64,000 bases of DNA from Mycobacterium asiaticum (GCF_001673315.1 NZ_LZLQ01000023.1:1-64000); one strand, 5' to 3'; shown: positions 31,088 to 40,570, counted from the stretch's first letter. Made by a program: numbers and translations. The notes: generated by a model not told the origin, from the letters alone.

Positions 31088-32665
31088 GTGTCAGGCAAAC
31101 GGAACGGCGCGTCGGATGCCCCGCAAGCGCACGAAATCGACCTTCTGACCTATACCCGTCGATTGGGCGGAGGTTTTTGGGCGGATGTGCAGCGAAAGCT
31201 GCCTTTCTATGGCAGCGACTTCAAGGACGGGCTTTCTTCGAAAGTCGTAGCGTCGGTGAGTTTTCTCTTTTTCGCCTGTCTTGCGAATGCTATTGCCTTC
31301 GGCGGCCTCACCAGTGTCATGACCCACGGCGAGGTCGGCATCGTGGAAATGATTGTGGCAACCGCCGTCGGCGGAATCCTTTTCGCGCTATTGTCCGCCC
31401 AACCACTGACCATTTTGGGCGGCACCGGCCCCATCGTCATCTTCACCGGCTTGCTGTACACGATGTGCCAGCGTTTCAACATTCCCTTCTTGCCAATCTA
31501 CGCGTGGGTAGGAGTCTGGTCGGGCATTCTCATTCTCGTCCTCGTGGTGACCAATGCCAGCGCGCTCATGAAGTTCTTCACCCGCTTCGTCGACGAGATC
31601 TTCGCCGTCCTCATCGCCATCATTTTTATCGTCGAAGCGGCGCGTTCCGTGGTGTCACCCTTCACCGCGTCTCCGCGCAACGACGCCACCGCCCTGATGA
31701 CTTTGGTCCTCGCCTTGGGAACATTCTTGTTGGCGCGCAGCTTCAAGACGTTCCTGCAGACCAGGTATGTCCAGCGCAGGTTCCGCGAATTCGTGGCAGA
31801 TTTCGGGCCCACCATCGCGATAGCGCTGATGACAATATTCGCTTTGTCGTTGCCGGAGGTGAAGGTGGCCGACGTCGCCATCCCCGAGCATTTCGGCACC
31901 ACCACTGGCAGGCCCTGGCTCGTCGACATGTTCTCGGTGCCCGTCTGGCTGATTATCGCCTGCCTCGGGCCGGCTATCTTGGTCACCGTTCTGCTGTTTC
32001 TCGACCAGAACATCACGACTCGTCTGGTCAACAGCCCTTCGCATGCCCTCCGAAAAGGCGGCGGCTATCACGTGGACTTGGCTGTCGTCGGCGTCATCAC
32101 CGCGGTGTGTTCGGTGTTTGGTTTGCCATGGATTGTTGCGGCCACCGTCCATTCCCTCAACCACGTCAAGAGTTTGGCGGACACCAAGCGGGACGACGAT
32201 TCCGGCGCCGAGCACATCCTGACTGTCCGAGAAAATCGAGTCTCCCCGCTCGCCATTCATATTCTGATTGCGGTTTCGCTTTTCATGTTGCCGCTGATCA
32301 AGCAAATTCCGACCGAGGTACTTTTCGGTCTGTTCCTGTTCATGGGTTTCGCCACCCTCAACGGGACGGACTTCTATGAGCGGTTGAAACTGTGGTTGAC
32401 GGACCGCAATCTGTATCCCGATACCCACTATGTTCGGCATGTTCCCTGGAAGGTCATCCACCTCTTCACCCTGGTCCAGGTGCTCTGTCTGGTGGTGTTG
32501 TGGATCCTCAAGAGCAGCCCGGCGGGGATTTTGTTCCCCTTGTTCATCGCGACGCTGGTGCCCTTGCGCCTGCTACTCAACAAGTGGTTCCAGCCAGAGC
32601 ACCTGGCACTGCTCGACGCCGACGAGCAAGCCGGCGACGACAGCATGGGGGACTTCCGGCTCTGA
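31088..32665 (+). CDS. SLC4 / band 3-like bicarbonate transporter
   Basis: The protein has 525 residues and about 12 membrane segments. The signatures are those of the HCO3 cotransporter family (SLC4): SAQPLTILGGTGPIVIFTGL, DEIFAVLIAIIFIVEA, FLDQNITTRLVN, KGGGYHVDL, and GLPWIVAATVHSLNHVKSLA followed by VRENRVSPLAIH. The eukaryotic N-terminal cytoplasmic domain is missing. The GTG at 31088 is chosen for the GGAAGG about 9 nt before it; an ATG at 31004 would add 28 residues. Neighbouring genes match the M. tuberculosis order, where Rv1704c-Rv1707 (including a SulP-type gene) stand instead. It probably moves bicarbonate or another small anion. Runs such as TTTTCTCTTTTTCG differ from neighbours, so acquisition by transfer is possible. 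Confidence 0.85.
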   Translation: MSGKRNGASDAPQAHEIDLLTYTRRLGGGFWADVQRKLPFYGSDFKDGLSSKVVASVSFLFFACLANAIAFGGLTSVMTHGEVGIVEMIVATAVGGILFALLSAQPLTILGGTGPIVIFTGLLYTMCQRFNIPFLPIYAWVGVWSGILILVLVVTNASALMKFFTRFVDEIFAVLIAIIFIVEAARSVVSPFTASPRNDATALMTLVLALGTFLLARSFKTFLQTRYVQRRFREFVADFGPTIAIALMTIFALSLPEVKVADVAIPEHFGTTTGRPWLVDMFSVPVWLIIACLGPAILVTVLLFLDQNITTRLVNSPSHALRKGGGYHVDLAVVGVITAVCSVFGLPWIVAATVHSLNHVKSLADTKRDDDSGAEHILTVRENRVSPLAIHILIAVSLFMLPLIKQIPTEVLFGLFLFMGFATLNGTDFYERLKLWLTDRNLYPDTHYVRHVPWKVIHLFTLVQVLCLVVLWILKSSPAGILFPLFIATLVPLRLLLNKWFQPEHLALLDADEQAGDDSMGDFRL

Positions 32666-32937
32666 GTTCGAGTCGCTGCGTCGCACCCCGGATCTGCCTG
32701 CGGCACCAACTCATGGATTGTCGTTCTCGTTGCTCATCCATGGGCTGCAATGCGGCCAGCGCAAAGCCAACGGCATCCAAGTCCGAGCAATGATCCCAAC
32801 AAGGCCGCCATCCGCATCGGACGCAGATTTCCGCGCAGGTTGATTTGCCCGCGGGTCTCTCGGCCCAGGCGCGCCCAGCCGTTAGACTTTCCTGCGATGT
32901 CCACCCTGACGCCCGTGACGACCTGCTGCATACGGGC

Positions 32938-33801
32938 ATGACCGACCACCCCGGCAGCGGCCAAGAGATCGGCCTGACCGGCCGGCCGCCGCGGCCGATT
33001 CCTGATCCTCAGCCGCTCAGCGCGCACGGACCGGCCAAGGTCGTCGCGATGTGCAATCAGAAGGGCGGCGTGGGTAAGACCACCTCGACGATCAACCTCG
33101 GGGCGGCGCTGGCCGAATACGGCAGACGGGTGCTGCTGGTGGACATGGACCCGCAGGGGGCGCTGTCGGCCGGGCTGGGTGTGCCGCACTACGAGCTGGA
33201 AAAGACGATCCACAACGTGCTGGTGGAGCCGCGGATTTCGGTCGACGACGTGCTACTGCACACCCGGGTCAAGAACCTGGACCTGGTGCCGAGCAACATC
33301 GACCTGTCCGCAGCCGAGATTCAACTGGTCAACGAGGTGGGCCGGGAGCAGACCCTGGGGCGCGCGCTGTACCCGGTGCTGGACCGCTACGACTACGTCC
33401 TTATCGACTGCCAACCGTCGCTGGGCCTGCTCACCGTCAATGGATTGGCCTGCGCCGAAGGCGTGGTTATCCCCACCGAGTGTGAGTTCTTTTCGTTGCG
33501 GGGGCTGGCGTTGCTCACCGATACCGTCGACAAGGTCCGCGACCGGCTCAACCCGAAGCTGGATATCAGCGGCATCCTGATCACCCGCTACGACCCGCGC
33601 ACCGTGAACTCCCGCGAGGTGATGGCCCGCGTGGTGGAGCGGTTCGGTGACTTAGTGTTCGACACCGTGATCACCCGTACCGTGCGTTTCCCCGAGACCA
33701 GCGTCGCTGGGGAGCCCATCACCACGTGGGCCCCCAAGTCGGGCGGTGCGCTGGCCTATCGGGCGCTGGCCCGCGAGTTCATCGACCGTTTCGGCGTGTG
33801 A
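32938..33801 (+). CDS. ParA/Soj-family ATPase (Rv1708-like)
   Basis: From ATG 32938 it has 287 residues. The deviant Walker A CNQKGGVGKTTSTINLG (about 38-54), VLLVDMDPQGALSAGLG and DYVLIDCQPSLGLLTV mark a ParA-type ATPase. An in-frame TTG at 32845 would give 318 residues, the annotated Rv1708 length; a TAGACT -10-like box at 32882-32887 argues for the shorter form. It overlaps scpA by 4 nt. The link to scpA-scpB suggests a role in chromosome organisation distinct from the oriC ParA. Confidence 0.92.
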   Translation: MTDHPGSGQEIGLTGRPPRPIPDPQPLSAHGPAKVVAMCNQKGGVGKTTSTINLGAALAEYGRRVLLVDMDPQGALSAGLGVPHYELEKTIHNVLVEPRISVDDVLLHTRVKNLDLVPSNIDLSAAEIQLVNEVGREQTLGRALYPVLDRYDYVLIDCQPSLGLLTVNGLACAEGVVIPTECEFFSLRGLALLTDTVDKVRDRLNPKLDISGILITRYDPRTVNSREVMARVVERFGDLVFDTVITRTVRFPETSVAGEPITTWAPKSGGALAYRALAREFIDRFGV

Positions 33802-34625
33802 ACGGCGACGTTTCAGGTCAAGCGGCAGCCGAGCACGGGTCCTCGGATGGCTTTCAAGTCCGGCTGACCAATTTCGAGGGGCCGTTCGATCTGCTGCTGC
33901 AGCTCATCTTCGCGCACCGGCTCGACGTCACCGAGGTGGCGTTGCACCAGGTCACCGACGATTTCATCGCGTATACCAAGGCGATCGGCACCCAGCTCGA
34001 CCTAGAGGAGACCACCGCGTTCCTGGTGATCGCGGCGACCCTGCTCGACCTGAAGGCCGCGCGGCTGCTCCCGACCGGGCAGGTCGACGACGAAGAAGAC
34101 CTGGCGTTGTTGGAGGTCCGCGACCTGCTGTTCGCCCGGCTGCTGCAGTACCGCGCGTTCAAGCACGTCGCGGAGATGTTCGCCGAGTTGGAGGCGACCG
34201 CGCTGCGCAGCTATCCCCGCTCGGTGTCGCTGGAGGAGCGCTTCGAAGGTTTGCTACCCGAGGTGATGCTCGGTGTGGACGCGGCGCGGTTCGCCGAGAT
34301 CGCCGCGATCGCGTTCACGCCGCGGCCGGTCCCCACGGTGGCCACCGGACATCTGCACATCGAGTCGGTCTCGGTTCCCGAGCAGGCCAGACACATCCTG
34401 AGCATGCTGGAAACCCTCGGCAGCGGCCAGTGGGCCTCGTTCTCCCAGCTTGTCGCGGACTGTACGGTGCCGGTCGAGATCGTCGGTCGCTTCCTTGCGC
34501 TGCTCGAACTGTATCGGTCGCGGGCGGTAGCATTCGACCAGTCCGAGCCCCTTGGCGTGCTCCAAATTTCCTGGACCGGTGAACGGCCGACCGCGGAATC
34601 ATTATTAGAAGTGGGAGAGCAGTGA
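33798..34625 (+). CDS. scpA: Segregation and condensation protein A
   Basis: The protein has 275 residues. It is the kleisin subunit of the SMC-ScpAB complex: the N-terminal domain FQVRLTNFEGPFDLLLQLI (about 22-40) that touches the SMC neck, a helical linker, and a C-terminal winged helix (about 210-265). The family pattern LVIAATLLDLKAARLLP is present. GTG 33798 overlaps the parA stop, and its own TGA overlaps the scpB ATG (TGATG). Confidence 0.95.
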   Translation: MNGDVSGQAAAEHGSSDGFQVRLTNFEGPFDLLLQLIFAHRLDVTEVALHQVTDDFIAYTKAIGTQLDLEETTAFLVIAATLLDLKAARLLPTGQVDDEEDLALLEVRDLLFARLLQYRAFKHVAEMFAELEATALRSYPRSVSLEERFEGLLPEVMLGVDAARFAEIAAIAFTPRPVPTVATGHLHIESVSVPEQARHILSMLETLGSGQWASFSQLVADCTVPVEIVGRFLALLELYRSRAVAFDQSEPLGVLQISWTGERPTAESLLEVGEQ

Positions 34626-35560
34626 TGCCCGGCGGCGACGATGCAGAGCGCAGCGAGGCTGAGGAGCGCCGCAGCCTACTCAGCGGCGACGATGCAGAGC
34701 GAAGCGATGAGGAGGAGCGCCGCAGCCTACTCAGCGGCGACGATGCAGAGCGCAGCGATGAGGTGGGGGTACCGCCCGCTTGCGGGGGAGAGCGCCGCAG
34801 CCTACTCAGCGGCGACGATGCAGAGCGCAGCGATGAGGTGGGGGTACCGCCCGCTGGCGGGGGAGAGCGCCGCGGTACGTCCGATCCGACGCTGGAGGCG
34901 GGCATCCCCGACATCGCAGAGCCCGCGGAAATGGACCCCGACGAACTCGGCCGGGTGCTCGAAGCGCTCCTGCTGGTGGTGGACACCCCGGCGACGGCCG
35001 AAGCGCTGGCCTCAGCTACCGGGCAGCCCGTCTACCGCGTCGACGCCAAGCTACGTCTGATGGCCGAGGAGCTCACCCAACGCGACAGCGGCATCGACCT
35101 GCGTCACAACAGTGAGGGATGGCGGCTCTACACCCGCGCCCGATTCGCGCCGTTCGTCGAGAAATTGCTGCTGGACGGTGCGCGCAGCAAGCTGACCCGC
35201 GCCGCGCTGGAGACGCTGGCCGTGGTCGCCTACCGCCAGCCGGTGACCCGCGCACGGGTGAGCGCGGTGCGCGGCGTCAACGTGGACGCGGTGATGCGTA
35301 CCCTCCTGGCCCGGGGCTTGATCACCGAGGTCGGTAACGACGAAGACAGCGGCGCAACCACATTCGCTACCACCGAACTGTTCCTCGAACGGCTCGGGTT
35401 GAACTCATTAACCGATCTGCCTGACATCGCGCCGCTGCTTCCCGATGTCGACACGATCGACGACCTCAGCGAATCTCTGGACAGCGAGCCACGTTTCATC
35501 AAGCTCGCCGGCGGCCAGTCCTCTGATCCGTCACTGACGTTCGATGTGGACCACGACTAA
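34625..35560 (+). CDS. scpB: Segregation and condensation protein B with repeat-expanded N-terminus
   Basis: The protein has 311 residues; M. tuberculosis ScpB is about 231. The conserved part starts near residue 100 (MDPDELGRVLEALLLVVDTPAT) and has the two winged helices of ScpB, including AALETLAVVAYRQPVTRARV and GVNVDAVMRTLLARGLI. The first 80 or so residues are four copies of a repeat with core GDDAERS(D/E)E, encoded by MIRU-like DNA units of 51 and 75 bp that keep frame. ATG 34625 overlaps the scpA stop. A shorter form starting inside or after the repeats is possible. Confidence 0.92.
   Translation: MPGGDDAERSEAEERRSLLSGDDAERSDEEERRSLLSGDDAERSDEVGVPPACGGERRSLLSGDDAERSDEVGVPPAGGGERRGTSDPTLEAGIPDIAEPAEMDPDELGRVLEALLLVVDTPATAEALASATGQPVYRVDAKLRLMAEELTQRDSGIDLRHNSEGWRLYTRARFAPFVEKLLLDGARSKLTRAALETLAVVAYRQPVTRARVSAVRGVNVDAVMRTLLARGLITEVGNDEDSGATTFATTELFLERLGLNSLTDLPDIAPLLPDVDTIDDLSESLDSEPRFIKLAGGQSSDPSLTFDVDHD
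34634..34873 (+). repeat. MIRU-like tandem repeats at the scpA-scpB junction
   Basis: Units start with GGCGACGATGCAGAGCG at 34634, 34685, 34736 and 34811, with spacing 51, 51 and 75 bp. The last two units carry a 24-bp insert (AGGTGGGGGTACCGCCCGCT core). The sequence resembles mycobacterial interspersed repetitive units (53 and 77 bp in M. tuberculosis, also differing by 24), which sit at stop/start overlaps inside operons. Here the lengths are multiples of three, so the array is translated. Confidence 0.85.
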
Positions 35561-36312
35561 TGGTGGAATTTGCCGAGCCGCAGGGGATCCGCCTGCAGAA
35601 GGTGTTGTCACAGGCGGGAATTGCGTCCCGTCGGGCCGCGGAGAAGATGATCATCGACGGCCGGGTCGAGATCGACGGGCGCGTGGTCACCGAGTTAGGC
35701 ACCCGGGTCGACCCGGACTCGTCGGTGATCCGCGTCGACGGCGCCCGGGTGATTCTCGACGAATCGCTGGTCTATCTGGCGCTGAACAAGCCGCGCGGCA
35801 TGCACTCGACCATGTCCGACGACCGCGGCAGACCCTGCATCGGTGACTTGATCGAGCGAAAAGTCCGGGGCAACAAGAAGTTATTTCACGTCGGCCGGCT
35901 GGACGCCGATACCGAGGGGCTGATCCTGCTGACCAACGACGGCGAATTGGCGCACCGGTTGATGCATCCGTCCCATGAGGTGCCCAAGACCTACCTGGCG
36001 ACGGTGTCGGGTGCGGTGCCGCGCGGACTGGGCAAGCAGCTGCGGGCGGGCGTCGAGTTGGACGACGGGCCGGTACGGCTCGACGATTTCGCGGTCGTGG
36101 ACTCGATCCCGGGGAAGTCGCTGGTGCGGGTGACGTTGCACGAAGGGCGTAATCGGATCGTGCGCCGATTGTTGGCTGCGGTGGGTTTTCCCGTGGAAGC
36201 GTTGGTGCGCACCGATATTGGTGCGGTCACTCTGGGCAAGCAGCGTCCTGGTTCGGTGCGAGCGCTACGTCGGGACGAAGTAGGTCAACTGTATAAGGCG
36301 GTGGGTCTGTGA
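35560..36312 (+). CDS. rluB: rRNA pseudouridine synthase, RluB/RsuA type (Rv1711-like)
   Basis: The protein has 250 residues. The N-terminal S4 domain (about 5-60) has [20 protein letters not shown]. The catalytic domain has the nucleophile Asp in [19 protein letters not shown] (about 112), preceded by [12 protein letters not shown] and followed by KTYLATVSG and [13 protein letters not shown]. It modifies large-subunit rRNA. The ATG shares one base with the scpB stop. Confidence 0.93.
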   Translation: MVEFAEPQGIRLQKVLSQAGIASRRAAEKMIIDGRVEIDGRVVTELGTRVDPDSSVIRVDGARVILDESLVYLALNKPRGMHSTMSDDRGRPCIGDLIERKVRGNKKLFHVGRLDADTEGLILLTNDGELAHRLMHPSHEVPKTYLATVSGAVPRGLGKQLRAGVELDDGPVRLDDFAVVDSIPGKSLVRVTLHEGRNRIVRRLLAAVGFPVEALVRTDIGAVTLGKQRPGSVRALRRDEVGQLYKAVGL

Positions 36313-36992
36313 ACGCGCTCGTGGTGGCCATCGACGGTCCGGCGGGCACCGGAAAGTCCTCTGTTTCCAGGGGTTTGGCGCGCGGTTTGGGCGCGCGGTT
36401 CCTGGATACCGGTGCGATGTACCGGATCGTGACGTTGGCCGTGCTGCGTGCCGGGATCGACCCGTCGGACAGCGACGCCGTCGGCGCGGCCGCGGCAGAC
36501 GTGCAGTTGTCGGTGGATTACGAAACCGATGACAGCAGCTTTTTCCTTGCCGGAGAAGATGTTTCAAGCCAGATCCGTGGTGACGACGTCACCCGCGCGG
36601 TGTCGGCGGTCTCGGCGGTCCCGTCGGTGCGCACCCGGCTGGTCGAGTTGCAACGCCAAATGGCCGAGGGCCAGGAAAGTATCGTGGTGGAGGGGCGTGA
36701 CATCGGCACGGTTGTCTTCCCGGATGCGCCGGTGAAAATCTTCCTCACCGCCTCCGCCGAGACCCGCGCGCAACGCCGCAATGCCCAGAACGTTCGTGCG
36801 GGCCTGACCGACGATTACCAGGCCGTGCTGGCTGACGTGCGTCGACGCGACCATCTGGACTCCACCCGGGCGGTGTCTCCGTTGCGCGCCGCCAAGGACG
36901 CGATCGTCGTCGACACCAGCGACATGACCGAAACCGAAGTGATCGCACACCTGTTGGAGTTGGTCACGCAGCGAAGTGAGGCGATACGGTGA
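36309..36992 (+). CDS. cmk: Cytidylate kinase
   Basis: The protein has 227 residues. It phosphorylates CMP and dCMP. The P-loop is [18 protein letters not shown] (about 7-24), then the CMP-binding [13 protein letters not shown] and [21 protein letters not shown]. The start at GTG overlaps the upstream stop by 4 nt, and the end overlaps der by 4 nt. Confidence 0.95.
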   Translation: MNALVVAIDGPAGTGKSSVSRGLARGLGARFLDTGAMYRIVTLAVLRAGIDPSDSDAVGAAAADVQLSVDYETDDSSFFLAGEDVSSQIRGDDVTRAVSAVSAVPSVRTRLVELQRQMAEGQESIVVEGRDIGTVVFPDAPVKIFLTASAETRAQRRNAQNVRAGLTDDYQAVLADVRRRDHLDSTRAVSPLRAAKDAIVVDTSDMTETEVIAHLLELVTQRSEAIR

Positions 36993-38389
36993 CGCAGGAC
37001 GGCACCTGGACTGACGAAAGCGATTGGGAATTCACCGATTCCGAGCTGGACGAGCTGGCCGAGGCGGGGCCGGCACCCGTCGTGGCGATCGTGGGCCGAC
37101 CCAACGTCGGTAAGTCCACTTTGGTCAACCGCATTATCGGTCGACGTGAGGCGGTGGTACAGGACGTCCCCGGCGTAACCCGCGACCGGGTGTCCTACGA
37201 CGCGCTGTGGACCGGTCGGCGGTTCGTGGTGCAGGACACCGGGGGATGGGAGCCCGACGCCAAGGGTTTGCAGCAGCTGGTGGCAGAGCAGGCTTCGGTG
37301 GCAATGCGCACCGCCGACGCGGTGATCTTGGTGGTCGACGCCACCGTCGGTGCCACCGCTCCCGATGAGGCCGCCGCGCGGATTCTGCTTCGTTCGGGCA
37401 AGCCGGTCTTTCTGGCCGCCAACAAGGTTGACAGCGAGAGGAGCGAAGCCGACGCGGCCGCGTTGTGGTCGTTGGGGCTGGGGGAGCCGCACGCTGTTAG
37501 CGCGATGCACGGACGAGGTGTGGCCGATCTGCTCGACGCGGTGCTCGAGGCGCTACCCGAGGTGGGGGAGTTGGCGTCGGCTGCTGGTGGTCCGCGCCGG
37601 GTCGCATTGGTCGGCAAACCCAACGTCGGCAAGAGTTCTCTGCTGAACAAGCTGGCCGGCGATGAGCGGTCGGTAGTACATGACGTCGCGGGCACGACGG
37701 TGGACCCGGTGGATTCGCTCATCGAATTGGGCGGCAAAGTCTGGAAGTTCGTCGACACAGCGGGGTTGCGCCGCAAGGTGGGCCAAGCCAGTGGTCACGA
37801 GTTTTACGCCTCGGTGCGCACCCACGGTGCCATCGATGCCGCCGAAGTGGTGGTCGTGCTGATCGATGGTTCCCAGCAGCTGACCGAGCAGGACCTGCGG
37901 GTGCTGTCGATGGTGATCGAGGCAGGCCGGGCCCTGGTGCTGGCCTACAACAAGTGGGACCTGGTCGACGAGGACCGCCGTGAGTTGCTGGAGCGCGAGA
38001 TCGACCGGGAACTGGTGCAGGTGCGGTGGGCTCAGCGGGTCAACATCTCCGCCAAGACAGGACGGGCGGTCCAGAAGCTGGTGCCGGCGATGGAGAACGC
38101 GCTGGCCTCCTGGGACACCCGGATCGCGACGGGTCCCCTGAACTCCTGGATCAAAGAGGTGGTGGCTGCGACACCGCCGCCGGTTCGTGGCGGTAAGCAA
38201 CCGCGCATCTTGTTCGCGACTCAGGCCACCGCCCGGCCGCCGACGTTCGTGTTGTTCACCAGCGGTTTTCTGGAGGCCGGATATAGACGGTTTCTGGAGC
38301 GGCGGCTACGCGAGACGTTCGGATTCGAGGGCAGTCCGATCCGGATCAACGTGCGGGTGCGGGAGAAGCGCGGCCCCAAACGCCGCTGA
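36989..38389 (+). CDS. der: Ribosome-assembly GTPase Der (EngA)
   Basis: The protein has 466 residues with two GTPase domains in tandem followed by a KH-like domain. G1 motifs are [14 protein letters not shown] (about 35) and [14 protein letters not shown] (about 208); G3 DTGGW and DTAGLRR; G4 NKVD and NKWD. The C-terminal KH-like part begins near residue 380 and ends in a basic [12 protein letters not shown]. It matures the 50S subunit. It closes the parA-der operon and a 335-nt gap with tandem repeats follows. Confidence 0.96.
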   Translation: MTQDGTWTDESDWEFTDSELDELAEAGPAPVVAIVGRPNVGKSTLVNRIIGRREAVVQDVPGVTRDRVSYDALWTGRRFVVQDTGGWEPDAKGLQQLVAEQASVAMRTADAVILVVDATVGATAPDEAAARILLRSGKPVFLAANKVDSERSEADAAALWSLGLGEPHAVSAMHGRGVADLLDAVLEALPEVGELASAAGGPRRVALVGKPNVGKSSLLNKLAGDERSVVHDVAGTTVDPVDSLIELGGKVWKFVDTAGLRRKVGQASGHEFYASVRTHGAIDAAEVVVVLIDGSQQLTEQDLRVLSMVIEAGRALVLAYNKWDLVDEDRRELLEREIDRELVQVRWAQRVNISAKTGRAVQKLVPAMENALASWDTRIATGPLNSWIKEVVAATPPPVRGGKQPRILFATQATARPPTFVLFTSGFLEAGYRRFLERRLRETFGFEGSPIRINVRVREKRGPKRR

Positions 38390-38420
38390 GGTGCTGGTGC
38401 GTTCGACGCCCTTGCGTGTG

Positions 38421-38560
38421 CGTTCAGGGCTTCGAGTGTGCGTTACGGGTTTCGGGTGTGCGTTCAGGGTTTCGCGTGTGCGTTGCGGGTTTCGGGTGTG
38501 CGTTGCGGGTTTCGGGTGTGCGTTGCGGGTTTCGGGTGTGCGTTCAGGGTTTCGCGTGTG
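38421..38560. repeat. 20-bp tandem repeat (VNTR-like), seven copies
   Basis: Seven consecutive 20-bp units with core CGTT(GC/CA/AC)GGGTTTCG(G/C)GTGTG fill 38421-38560. Three central copies are identical, and the others fall into two variants that differ at a few bases. A degenerate eighth unit precedes them. No spacers separate the units, so it is not CRISPR. The unit length is not a multiple of three and no credible gene crosses it. The remainder of the gap (38390-38420 and 38561-38660) shows nothing else. Confidence 0.9.
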
Positions 38561-38663
38561 AGGCGGCGGCGGGAATCTGGCGATTTCGCCGCCCTGACCG
38601 CACACCCAGAGCCCACGATTCACACACACGGTGTGCCAGCCCGAAAGCATGCGCGCCAAAGAT

Positions 38664-38692
38664 AAGACAGTCCGGTGAGATCGCTCTACGCT
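38664..38692 (+). promoter_or_regulatory. Probable promoter of the PE-PPE gene
   Basis: AAGACA at 38664-38669 and TACGCT (TANNNT) at 38687-38692 are 17 nt apart. A start site near 38699 gives a leader of about 26 nt containing AAGGA at 38713-38717. Confidence 0.4.
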
Positions 38693-38724
38693 GACCGACA
38701 GGATCAAAGCGTAAGGACTGGCCG

Positions 38725-40332
38725 ATTAGCTACCTGACAACCCAACCGGCGACGCTGGCGGCCGCGGCCGCGGATTTGACCGGGATCGGCTCGGCAATCG
38801 CCGAAGCGACCGCGGCCGCATCGGGCCGCACCAGCGGATTGTTGGCCGCGGCCCTGGACGAGGTGTCGGTGGCGACGGCGACGCTGTTCAACAGTTTCGC
38901 CCAGGAGGGGCACGCGGCAATCGCTCAGGCGGGCGCATTTCACGCGGAGTTCGCACGGGCGTTGTCCGCCGCAGGCAATGCCTACCTTTCGGCCGAAGCC
39001 ACCAACGCAGCAGCGGCGGCGACGGACGTCACGCTGGTGATGGGCGGCAGCGGCAATCCGATACCGCCGCTGAGCTACGTGAATGCCGTTGTCTCGAAAT
39101 ACATTACGCCCCATTTCCCGGCTTTCACGGTGGGCAATGCCTTAGGGTTGTTCACGCCGGAGGCGTTCTATCCCCTCACCGGCATCAAGGATTTGGTGCC
39201 GAACGTCTCGGTGTCCGAGGGTGTGCAAATCCTGGACGCCGCGATCAAGCAGCAACTCACCGCCGGGAACAGCGTTGCCGTGCTGGGCTTCTCGCAGAGT
39301 TCCATCATCTCGTCGCTGGAGATGATGGCGCTCAATCCCAGCGGTACGCCGAGCCCACTCGATGTCGTCTTCACGCTGCTCGGTAACCCGATGAACCCTA
39401 ACGGCGGCATGCTTGCCCGCTTCCCGGGTCTGGAGATGCCGAGTCTCGGTTTCACTTTCTACGGGGCGACGCCGGCCAACAGCTTCGAGACGAATATCTA
39501 CACCATCGAATACGACGGCTTTGCGGATTTTCCGCAGTATCCGCTCAATTTCCTGGCGGACCTCAACGCTCTTGCGGGCATCTACTACGTGCACGGTACC
39601 TATGCGGATCTCACACCCGCACAGATCAATTCGGCCATTCATCTGACCAACACGGTTGGCCCCACAATGACCGATTACTACATGATTCCCAACCCGAACC
39701 TGCCGCTCACACAGGGGCTGCGGGCGCTACCGCTGATCGGTACGCCACTGGCGGACCTGCTCGAACCGAACCTGCGGATACTGGTCAACCTCGGCTACGG
39801 CAGCCCCGACCAGGGTTGGTCGACGGGTCCGCCGAATGTGCACACCCCGTTCGGATTGTTCCCACCCGTCGATCCCGTTGATGTCATGGGTCGCCTGGCT
39901 GTCGGCACCCAGCAGGGCATCCACGCCTTCTCTAACGACATCGCCTTCATGGCGTCCCAGGCGTCGCTGTCCGACCTTGCGAATGTGGTGACGTCAGCTC
40001 CATTGCCTTCTGCCGACTTGATTCCGCGAATACTGGCGAACCCAGTCGATTCGGTCAACACGATCGCGAGCGCGATCTCGACCGGCTACTCGGTGCTGCT
40101 ACCTACCGCCGACTTCGCAACCGCGGCGATCTTCTCGGTGCCGGCGTACAACTTGCAGCTGTTCGGGGAAGGGCTCGCGCAGGCGGCCACGGGCGACCCG
40201 TTGGGGCTGGTGAACGCGATTGGCAGGCCGATCGCTGCCGATGTTGCGTTGTTCTCGGTCGCCGGTGGTTTCGAAGCGCTGGTGCTGATATCCGCGATGC
40301 AGTCGATCCTGGGTGACCTCAGCAGCCTCTGA
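38725..40332 (+). CDS. PE family protein with PE-PPE (esterase-like) domain, probable ATT start
   Basis: Read from ATT 38725 the product has 535 residues and a complete PE domain: SYLTTQPATLAAAAADLTGIGSAI then helix two ending in AYLSAEATN, a YxxxE secretion motif. No ATG, GTG or TTG lies in frame between the upstream stop (38692-38694) and TTG 38776, which would delete 17 conserved residues. AAGGA lies 7 nt before the ATT. A PE-PPE hydrolase domain follows (about 125-350) with the nucleophile motif GFSQS near 195. Such proteins are secreted by ESX-5 and some are esterases. CTG 38734 is another possible start. Confidence 0.85.
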   Translation: MSYLTTQPATLAAAAADLTGIGSAIAEATAAASGRTSGLLAAALDEVSVATATLFNSFAQEGHAAIAQAGAFHAEFARALSAAGNAYLSAEATNAAAAATDVTLVMGGSGNPIPPLSYVNAVVSKYITPHFPAFTVGNALGLFTPEAFYPLTGIKDLVPNVSVSEGVQILDAAIKQQLTAGNSVAVLGFSQSSIISSLEMMALNPSGTPSPLDVVFTLLGNPMNPNGGMLARFPGLEMPSLGFTFYGATPANSFETNIYTIEYDGFADFPQYPLNFLADLNALAGIYYVHGTYADLTPAQINSAIHLTNTVGPTMTDYYMIPNPNLPLTQGLRALPLIGTPLADLLEPNLRILVNLGYGSPDQGWSTGPPNVHTPFGLFPPVDPVDVMGRLAVGTQQGIHAFSNDIAFMASQASLSDLANVVTSAPLPSADLIPRILANPVDSVNTIASAISTGYSVLLPTADFATAAIFSVPAYNLQLFGEGLAQAATGDPLGLVNAIGRPIAADVALFSVAGGFEALVLISAMQSILGDLSSL

Positions 40333-40378
40333 GGTGGCCTCGCAGGGTTCCGGGACCGGCTGAGGTAGGCTGTCGACC

Positions 40379-40402
40379 TGCTGCCGGTTGATGCCGGCGG
40401 CA
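40379..40402 (+). terminator. Hairpin between the PE-PPE gene and tRNA-Pro
   Basis: Nine-nt arms at 40379-40387 and 40394-40402 pair with one G-U around a 6-nt loop, ending 1 nt before the tRNA. It could end transcription of the PE-PPE gene; it has no U-run and is weaker than the tyrS hairpin. Confidence 0.3.
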
Positions 40403-40403
40403 C

Positions 40404-40477
40404 CGGGCTGTGGCGCAGTTTGGTAGCGCACTTGACTGGGGGTCAAGTGGTCGCAGGTTCAAATCCTGTCAGCCCGA
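40404..40477 (+). tRNA. tRNA-Pro (anticodon GGG)
   Basis: A full cloverleaf is readable: acceptor CGGGCTG/CAGCCCG with discriminator A; D arm with GCGC/GCGC stem; anticodon stem CTTGA/TCAAG with loop CTGGGGG (anticodon GGG at positions 34-36); T arm GCAGG-TTCAAAT-CCTGT. CCA is not encoded. It decodes CCC. A decayed integrase lies about 1.3 kb downstream, so its 3' end may have served as an attachment site. Confidence 0.95.
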
Positions 40478-40570
40478 CGCAGGTCAGAGGGTGTTTTGGC
40501 CCCTATGAGGGAGCCAATTTGCCTGCTCCCGACATTTCTTCATCCGGCTGTAGATAGCTGTTTCTACTTC

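Noticed and set aside
38421..38560. CRISPR array
   Set aside because: Units are contiguous at 20 bp with no unique spacers and no cas genes nearby.
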